From an uncultured Myxococcales bacterium (GTDB taxonomy: Bacteria > Myxococcota_A > UBA9042): a stretch of DNA of 64,000 nt. The notes below the pieces were generated by a model that worked only from the letters and a program-made list of their open reading frames with translations, was not told the DNA's origin and searched no databases. A program made the position numbers and the translations under genes. Positions 62,926 to 64,000 of the stretch are shown here, one piece after another. The DNA lies in assembly GCA_903842345.1 (NCBI GenBank), contig CAIMLR010000007.1, forward strand, positions 248,001-312,000. Direction: 5' to 3'. The stretch's first letter is position 1, and each line of letters begins with the position of its first letter.

Positions 62926-64000
62926 ATGCCGATTCCAGTGAGCAAGAAACCCGTCCGCGTCCGCGTTGCGCCCAGTCCGACCGGCGACCCGCACGTCGGG
63001 ACGGCCTACATCGGGCTGTTCAACCTCGCGTTCGCGCGCTCGCACGGCGGCCAGTTCGTGCTGCGCGTGGAGGACACGGACCAGAAGCGCTCCACGCGCC
63101 AGAGCGAAGAGGCCATCTACCGGTCGCTCCGCTGGGCCGGCCTGCAGTGGGACGAAGGTCCGGACATCGGCGGCGCATTTGGCCCCTATCGCCAGAGCGA
63201 GCGCAGCGACATCTACCGCACGCACGTCCAGCTGCTGTTGGACAGCGGCGACGCGTACCGCTGCTTCTGCACGGCGGAGCGGCTTGATCACGTGCGCGAG
63301 GAGCAGCGGGCGCGCAAGGAAACGGCGCGGTACGACGGTTTTTGCCGTCACCTGGATCCGCACGAATCGGACGTGCGCGCGCTCAGCGAGCCCCACGTGG
63401 TGCGCCTGAAATTCCCGCAAGGCGGAGAGACCGTGGTGCCCGACGCCCTGCGCGGCGGCGTGGTCTACGACAACGGCCAGATCGACGACCAAGTGCTGAT
63501 GAAGACCGATGGCTTGCCGACGTATCACCTCGCCAACGTCGTGGACGACCACCTGATGGCGATCACGCACGTGATCCGCGCCGAGGAGTGGCTGAACTCG
63601 ACGCCCAAGCACCTGGCGCTCTACGCCGCGTTCGGTTGGGAGCCGCCGGTTTTCGCGCACATGCCGCTGTTGCGCAACGCTGACAAATCCAAGATTTCCA
63701 AGCGCAAAAACCCGACAAGCCTGGAGTACTACCAACGCGCGGGCATCCTGCCGGAAGCGCTGCTGAACTTCCTCGGGCTGATGGGCTACTCGCGCAAGGA
63801 CGAGCAAGGCCAGGACGTGGAAAAGTTCACGCTCGCCGAGTTCATCTCCGATCTCGACCTGCAGCGCGTGTCGCTGGGTGGGCCGGTTTTTGACCTGCAG
63901 AAGCTGGACTGGTTGAACGGCCTGTACCTGCGCGCGATGACGCCGGAAGCGCTGGCGGACCGCGTCGTGGCGTTCCAGCGTGAAGACGGCCGCCACGCCC
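62926..64000 (+). CDS. gltX: Glutamyl-tRNA synthetase (C-terminus cut by window edge)
   Basis: The reading frame opens at ATG 62926 and is unbroken to the window end (358 codons). The class-I signatures are [15 protein letters not shown] (HIGH-like, HVGT) and [10 protein letters not shown] (KMSKS-like). A zinc site CFC...YDGFC matches the C-x-C-x24-Y-x3-C motif of many GluRS enzymes. The anticodon-binding C-terminal third lies beyond the edge. GTG at 62938 is an alternative start. It charges tRNA-Glu (and tRNA-Gln where GlnRS is absent). Confidence 0.93.
   Translation, partial: MPIPVSKKPVRVRVAPSPTGDPHVGTAYIGLFNLAFARSHGGQFVLRVEDTDQKRSTRQSEEAIYRSLRWAGLQWDEGPDIGGAFGPYRQSERSDIYRTHVQLLLDSGDAYRCFCTAERLDHVREEQRARKETARYDGFCRHLDPHESDVRALSEPHVVRLKFPQGGETVVPDALRGGVVYDNGQIDDQVLMKTDGLPTYHLANVVDDHLMAITHVIRAEEWLNSTPKHLALYAAFGWEPPVFAHMPLLRNADKSKISKRKNPTSLEYYQRAGILPEALLNFLGLMGYSRKDEQGQDVEKFTLAEFISDLDLQRVSLGGPVFDLQKLDWLNGLYLRAMTPEALADRVVAFQREDGRHA

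Overview
The window is one continuous, high-GC, gene-dense bacterial chromosome segment. Genes on both strands are packed into short operons with many 4-bp ATGA/GTGA/TTGA overlaps. The content suggests a Myxococcota/Bradymonadota-like (former deltaproteobacterial) organism: Cys-rich lipoproteins on Asp/Thr-rich stalks, MoxR/DUF58/VWA gene sets, an FHA-containing sigma-54 activator beside a Ser/Thr kinase with a PEGA-like tail, zinc-ribbon membrane proteins, and a fused Memo-AMMECR1 protein. This lineage call is inferred from gene families. No rRNA, tRNA, CRISPR array, insertion sequence or prophage was seen.

Left to right: (1) 1-3.5 kb, minus strand: a winged-helix plus tandem-AAA ATPase of the type found with extracellular contractile injection systems (eCIS), followed by a coiled-coil/Gly-rich protein cut by the window edge. 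(2) 3.5-7.6 kb: a c-type cytochrome divergent from an enolase-superfamily enzyme, a Tat-exported subunit-3-like protein and a GMC flavoprotein, probably a periplasmic sugar or sugar-acid oxidation module. (3) 7.6-11.2 kb: a small winged-helix protein, the AmmeMemoRadiSam pair (Memo-AMMECR1 fusion plus radical SAM enzyme), and a divergent cobalamin adenosyltransferase. (4) 11.2-20.2 kb, minus strand: a five-gene MoxR/DUF58/VWA envelope operon. (5) 20.2-23.5 kb: a membrane-anchored lytic transglycosylase and a 53-aa basic protein. (6) 23.7-29.3 kb, minus strand: a stand-alone sigma-region-4-like protein, the FHA/sigma-54 activator, the kinase, an alpha/beta hydrolase and a lipoprotein. (7) 29.5-37.8 kb, plus strand: a DUF4159-type protein with a second VWA protein, an M1 peptidase with HEAT repeats, a serine hydrolase and a zinc-ribbon membrane protein.

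(8) 37.8-42.1 kb, minus strand: Cys-rich lipoprotein, TPR protein, HemW and an unknown membrane-anchored protein. (9) 42.2-52.1 kb, plus strand: envelope proteins, then maf-yggS, upp-hpt, an MBL-fold hydrolase, a large Cys-rich surface lipoprotein ending in a somatomedin-B-like domain, and polA with apparently dead proofreading residues; uvrB converges on polA with no gap. (10) 54.1-58.8 kb: two Ala/Pro-rich lipoproteins with strong expression signals and terminators, a larger paralogue of the second, an orphan CoA-transferase A subunit and an amidohydrolase lipoprotein. (11) 58.9-61.0 kb, minus strand: folK, a lipoprotein and an LPG-synthase-type membrane protein, with a 66-bp duplicate of that last gene's 3' end beside it. 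(12) 61.1-64.0 kb: DsbA-like lipoprotein, gmk, and gltX running off the right edge.

Many intergenic regions carry a recurrent promoter pattern: TTGAC(C/G/A), a 16-18 bp (most often 18 bp) spacer, then a -10 hexamer usually beginning TA. Several genes without a Shine-Dalgarno sequence have this -10 box 5-8 nt before the start codon, which suggests leaderless transcripts. No stretch over about 320 bp lacks a gene; the longest (54118-54440) holds a promoter and a structured leader.
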